Assembly: GCA_944392755.1 (NCBI GenBank)
Contig: CALXXT010000002.1
Location: forward strand, 248,001 to 312,000
Length of the DNA stretch: 64,000 nt
Reading direction: 5' to 3'
Source: an uncultured Sutterella sp.
GTDB taxonomy: Bacteria > Pseudomonadota > Gammaproteobacteria > Burkholderiales > Burkholderiaceae_F
The notes under the pieces were generated by a model. The model did not search any database. It was not told the origin of the DNA and worked only from the letters and a program-made list of their open reading frames with translations. Of this stretch, positions 61,038 through 64,000 are shown in pieces. Made by a program: the position numbers and the translations under genes. Each line of letters opens with the position of its first letter. The stretch's first letter is position 1.

Positions 61038-62960
61038 TTGGATAACAAAAATTTCGTGCGCATCGCCGTCTGGATTCTGATGGCCGTCGTGCTCTTCACG
61101 GTTTTCCGCCAGTTCGACTCATCGACGGATGCGGCCTCCGACACGACGAGCTATACGCAGTTTATGGACGACGCCAAGGCGGGCAAGATCCGCCGCGTTG
61201 ACATTCAGGGCCGCAAGATCACCGTGACGCCGCAGTCGGGTTCGCAATACGTCATCACGAGCCCGGGCGATCTTTGGATGGTGGATGATCTGCGCAAGAA
61301 TGGCGTGCAGGTTTACGGCAAGCCTGAAGAAGAGCCCTCCTTCTTGGCTACGGTCTTTGTGAGCTGGTTCCCGATGATCCTCCTCATCGGCGTGTGGATT
61401 TTCTTCATGCGCCGCATGCAGGGCGGAGGCGGCGGCAGCGGAGCCTTCAGCTTTGGCAAGTCGAAGGCACGCATGATCAATGAACAGGACAACAAGGTCA
61501 GATTCAAGGATGTGGCTGGCTGCGACGAGGCGAAGGGCGAGGTGCAGGAGATCGTCGACTTCCTGCGTGATCCCTCAAAATTCCAGCGCCTCGGCGGACG
61601 CATTCCGCGCGGCGTTCTTCTCGTCGGCGCTCCGGGTACCGGCAAGACGCTCCTCGCCAAGGCCATCGCCGGAGAAGCGGCCGTTCCGTTCTTTACGATT
61701 TCAGGTTCGGACTTCGTGGAGATGTTTGTCGGCGTCGGCGCGGCCCGTGTGCGCGACATGTTCGAGAACGCGAAGAAGAACGCTCCCTGCATTATTTTCA
61801 TTGACGAAATCGATGCGGTTGGCCGTCAAAGAGGAGCTGGCCTCGGCGGCGGCAACGATGAGCGCGAGCAGACGCTCAATCAGATGCTCGTCGAAATGGA
61901 CGGTTTTGATACGGGCGCGAACGTGATCGTGATTGCCGCTACGAACCGCCCCGACGTCCTCGATCCCGCGCTCCTGCGTCCGGGCCGATTTGACCGTCAA
62001 ATTGTCGTTCCGATGCCCGATATTCGGGGCCGCGAGCAGATTCTCGCCGTTCACATGCGCAAGATTCCCGTAGGAACCGACGTCGATGCGAGCCTAATCG
62101 CGCGCGGCACGCCGGGCTTCTCCGGGGCCGATCTGGCCAATCTCGTCAATGAGGCCGCGCTCTTTGCCGCGCGGCGCAACGGCCGCGTCGTGTCGATGCA
62201 GGACTTCGAGAACGCCAAGGACAAGATCATGATGGGCGCGGAACGCCGTGGAATGGTGATGACCGAAGACGAGCGCCGCAACACGGCCTATCACGAGTCC
62301 GGCCACGCGCTCGTTGCCCGACTCATGCCTCAGAGCGATCCCGTCCACAAGGTGACGATCGTGCCGCGCGGCCGTGCGCTTGGCCTGACGATGCAGCTTC
62401 CGGAGATGGACCATTACTCCTACAACCGGCAGTACCTTCTTACGCGCATCGCAATCCTCTTTGGAGGACGCATTGCCGAAGAGGTCTTCATGAATCAGAT
62501 GACGACTGGAGCATCGAACGACTTCGAACGCGCCACGCAGCTTGCCCGAGACATGGTGACCCGCTATGGCATGAGCGACCGAATGGGGCCGATGGTCTAT
62601 GCCGAAAACGAGGGTGAAGTGTTTCTTGGCCGCTCGGTGACGAAGACGACGCACGTGTCTGAGGACACGATGCGTCAGGTGGATGCAGAAATCCGCCGCA
62701 TCATTGACGAGCAGTATGCGGTCGCCCGCAAGTTGATCGAATCGAATCGCGACAAGATGGAAGCGATGGCGCATGCCCTCCTTGAGTGGGAGACAATCGA
62801 CAAAGACCAAATCGACGACATTATGGAGGGGCGCCCGCCCCGGCCGCCGAAGGCTCCCGAGTCGCACGAAAAGGCGCCTGCGCCGGAACGGTCTGAGTCT
62901 CCTCGGGAGGCACCAGCTTCGGTTGAGCCCCCGTCCGATTCTCCGGACATGGGGCATTGA
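61038..62960 (+). CDS. ftsH: ATP-dependent membrane zinc protease FtsH
   Basis: 640 aa from the TTG at 61038 (read as [14 protein letters not shown]), with GGGAG 8 nt upstream; this agrees with the usual betaproteobacterial start. Two transmembrane helices (about 6-24 and 105-124) flank a periplasmic domain. The AAA domain has GAPGTGKT (Walker A, about 195), [13 protein letters not shown] (Walker B) and the [11 protein letters not shown]. The protease zinc motif is HESGH near 417. Substrates include LpxC, in partnership with LapB. The C-terminal tail is long and Pro/Glu/Ser-rich. Confidence 0.96.
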   Translation: MDNKNFVRIAVWILMAVVLFTVFRQFDSSTDAASDTTSYTQFMDDAKAGKIRRVDIQGRKITVTPQSGSQYVITSPGDLWMVDDLRKNGVQVYGKPEEEPSFLATVFVSWFPMILLIGVWIFFMRRMQGGGGGSGAFSFGKSKARMINEQDNKVRFKDVAGCDEAKGEVQEIVDFLRDPSKFQRLGGRIPRGVLLVGAPGTGKTLLAKAIAGEAAVPFFTISGSDFVEMFVGVGAARVRDMFENAKKNAPCIIFIDEIDAVGRQRGAGLGGGNDEREQTLNQMLVEMDGFDTGANVIVIAATNRPDVLDPALLRPGRFDRQIVVPMPDIRGREQILAVHMRKIPVGTDVDASLIARGTPGFSGADLANLVNEAALFAARRNGRVVSMQDFENAKDKIMMGAERRGMVMTEDERRNTAYHESGHALVARLMPQSDPVHKVTIVPRGRALGLTMQLPEMDHYSYNRQYLLTRIAILFGGRIAEEVFMNQMTTGASNDFERATQLARDMVTRYGMSDRMGPMVYAENEGEVFLGRSVTKTTHVSEDTMRQVDAEIRRIIDEQYAVARKLIESNRDKMEAMAHALLEWETIDKDQIDDIMEGRPPRPPKAPESHEKAPAPERSESPREAPASVEPPSDSPDMGH

Positions 62961-62990
62961 TCCCAGTCCAACGGAATTACCTTCATTCGC

Positions 62991-63016
62991 CGGGCTTGCT
63001 GCGCGCAGCAGGCCCG
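62991..63016 (+). terminator. Hairpin between ftsH and folP
   Basis: A GC-rich imperfect inverted repeat (CGGGCTTGCTGC and GCAGCAGGCCCG) is followed by GTGTTTTA. The T-tract is short, so it may only attenuate. Confidence 0.5.
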
Positions 63017-63038
63017 TGTTTTATCAGCTTTAGACACG

Positions 63039-63965
63039 ATGCGTAATCCATCATCCACTCGACCGGTTTGGCGGATTCGGGGACGCGATCTTTCGCTTGA
63101 TCGGCCGCTGATTCTCGGGATCCTGAACGTCACTCCCGATTCCTTCTCCGACGGAGGAGAGCATGCGGGACTGGACTCGGCGCTTGCTTGGGCTCGTGCC
63201 ATGCGTGATTTGGGCGCCGACATGATCGATGTTGGCGGGGAGTCGACACGGCCCGGTTTTGCGGAGAACGCCGTGCCCCTTGAAGAGGAACGGCGTCGCG
63301 TGATTCCTGTTGTTCGGGCGCTCGCTTCAGAGGGCTTCCTAGTGTCCGTGGATACCTCGAAGCCGGAAATTATGCTCGAGGCGGCGCAAGCAGGCGCCCA
63401 CGTGATCAACGACATCCGCGGCTTTGAGTTGCCGGGAGCACTCGAAGCCGCCGCCCGAACAGACTGCGGACTCGTGCTGATGGACCGAACGCCGCTCGGC
63501 GCCGAAGAATCGGCCGTTGAACGCGTGCTCGAGTATCTGGAGGAGCGGGAAGCGCAATTCCGGCGTCTCGGCGTAGAAATGGAGCGCATCTGCCGCGATC
63601 CCGGGTTTGGTTTCGGAAAGACCCCTGAGCAGAATTTCGACCTCCTTGCGGGGACATCGCGTTTTGCCGAAGACGGGCGCGCTGTCATGGCCGCTGTCTC
63701 GAGGAAGTCGTCGATTGGCTGGGCGACGGGAGTCAGTGAGCCGAAGCGACGGGTGCCCGGAAGCTGTGCGGCGGCGCTGCTTGCCGTTGAACGCGGCGCC
63801 TTTATTGTGCGCACGCACGACTGTGGAGAGATGCGGCAAGCGCTTGACGTATGGACGGCATTTCGCAATTCCGAAAACCGTATCAAAATGGGCGGGGCGG
63901 AATCATCTCGCCAGCGGGCGCAGCTGGCTGGCGAAGGCGCCGATAAAAGAGAAAGTTTAAGTTAG
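63039..63965 (+). CDS. folP: Dihydropteroate synthase
   Basis: 308 aa. It condenses 4-aminobenzoate with the pterin diphosphate in folate synthesis and is the target of sulfonamides. LGILNVTPDSFSDGG (about 27-41), DVGGESTRPG (about 64-73), DTSKP near 105 and INDIRGF near 122 are the family motifs, and a basic C-terminal region binds substrate. The C-terminal extension (from about 285) is unusual in composition. glmM follows after 9 bp. Confidence 0.94.
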   Translation: MRNPSSTRPVWRIRGRDLSLDRPLILGILNVTPDSFSDGGEHAGLDSALAWARAMRDLGADMIDVGGESTRPGFAENAVPLEEERRRVIPVVRALASEGFLVSVDTSKPEIMLEAAQAGAHVINDIRGFELPGALEAAARTDCGLVLMDRTPLGAEESAVERVLEYLEEREAQFRRLGVEMERICRDPGFGFGKTPEQNFDLLAGTSRFAEDGRAVMAAVSRKSSIGWATGVSEPKRRVPGSCAAALLAVERGAFIVRTHDCGEMRQALDVWTAFRNSENRIKMGGAESSRQRAQLAGEGADKRESLS

Positions 63966-63974
63966 GGGAAGTGT

Positions 63975-64000
63975 ATGGCTCGTCGATATTTTGGAACGGA
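63975..64000 (+). CDS. glmM: Phosphoglucosamine mutase (partial, start only)
   Basis: Only MARRYFGT and part of the next codon are visible, with AGGGGA upstream. The sequence and the position after folP match glmM, which makes glucosamine-1-phosphate for cell-wall precursors. The rest lies beyond the window. Confidence 0.85.

Overview
The window looks like a chromosomal segment of an anaerobic or microaerophilic betaproteobacterium, most likely Burkholderiales of the Sutterellaceae type (an inference from gene order, gene content and moderately high GC; no 16S gene is present). Several blocks have the order usual for Burkholderiales: gph/ompA/TRZ-ATZ hydrolase/gyrA/serC/cmk/rpsA/ihfB/lapB, fbaA/purC/purE/purK/tsaC, tsaE/amiC, trxA/rho, dnaX/ybaB/recR and greA/yhbY/rlmE/ftsH/folP/glmM. 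Anaerobic lifestyle is suggested by a di-heme fumarate reductase cytochrome b, a NapC/NrfH-type tetraheme cytochrome and an arylsulfate sulfotransferase. The first two have perfect FNR-type palindromes upstream. No rRNA, CRISPR array, prophage or intact insertion sequence was seen.

Layout. 0-6.6 kb: frdC (cut by the window edge), upp, a LapA-domain coiled-coil protein, an M20 amidohydrolase, an orphan amino-acid binding protein, a NimA-like flavoprotein and an EamA permease. 6.7-10.9 kb: an inducible ornithine decarboxylase/antiporter operon (speF-potE) with a long leader. 10.9-11.8 kb: no recognisable gene. 11.8-22 kb: pepN-fbp, the tetraheme cytochrome, purB, assT, an atypical FixJ-like regulator and a DUF72 protein. 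22-30.3 kb: murI, tsaC, purK, purE, purC, dgkA, fbaA, amiC and tsaE, all on the minus strand. 30.4-31.1 kb: tRNA-Thr(CGT) and tmRNA. 31-49 kb: gph, ompA, a deaminase, the gyrA-to-lapB block, a second orphan binding protein, htpX, a radical SAM protein, a MATE pump, an ArnT-like glycosyltransferase and rpmE2. 49-64 kb: hemC-hemD, nadE, rho, trxA, the 4.5S SRP RNA, a LysE-type exporter, dnaX-ybaB-recR, gmhA, greA, yhbY and rlmE-ftsH-folP-glmM.

The most interesting element is a 34-codon leader ORF on the minus strand at 10634-10738, about 300 nt upstream of speF. Its peptide matches the core of the gammaproteobacterial ornithine-sensing arrest peptide SpeFL (IRRTRHIMCFAKR here, IRRTTHIMKFAHR in E. 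coli as I recall it). It has the same length and also ends in Ala-Arg-stop. This implies ribosome-stalling, ornithine-induced control of speF-potE outside the Gammaproteobacteria.

Other observations worth checking: dnaX is split by a +1 frame change just before the tau-specific domain; a FixJ-family regulator has Glu in place of the phospho-acceptor Asp; NadE has a shortened amidase domain lacking its catalytic triad; the first heme motif of the tetraheme cytochrome is CX3CH; GyrA has Ala and Gln at the two main quinolone-determining positions; purE has its Shine-Dalgarno inside a 9-bp inverted repeat; and the gyrA block lacks ubiG, the aromatic amino-acid genes and lapA.
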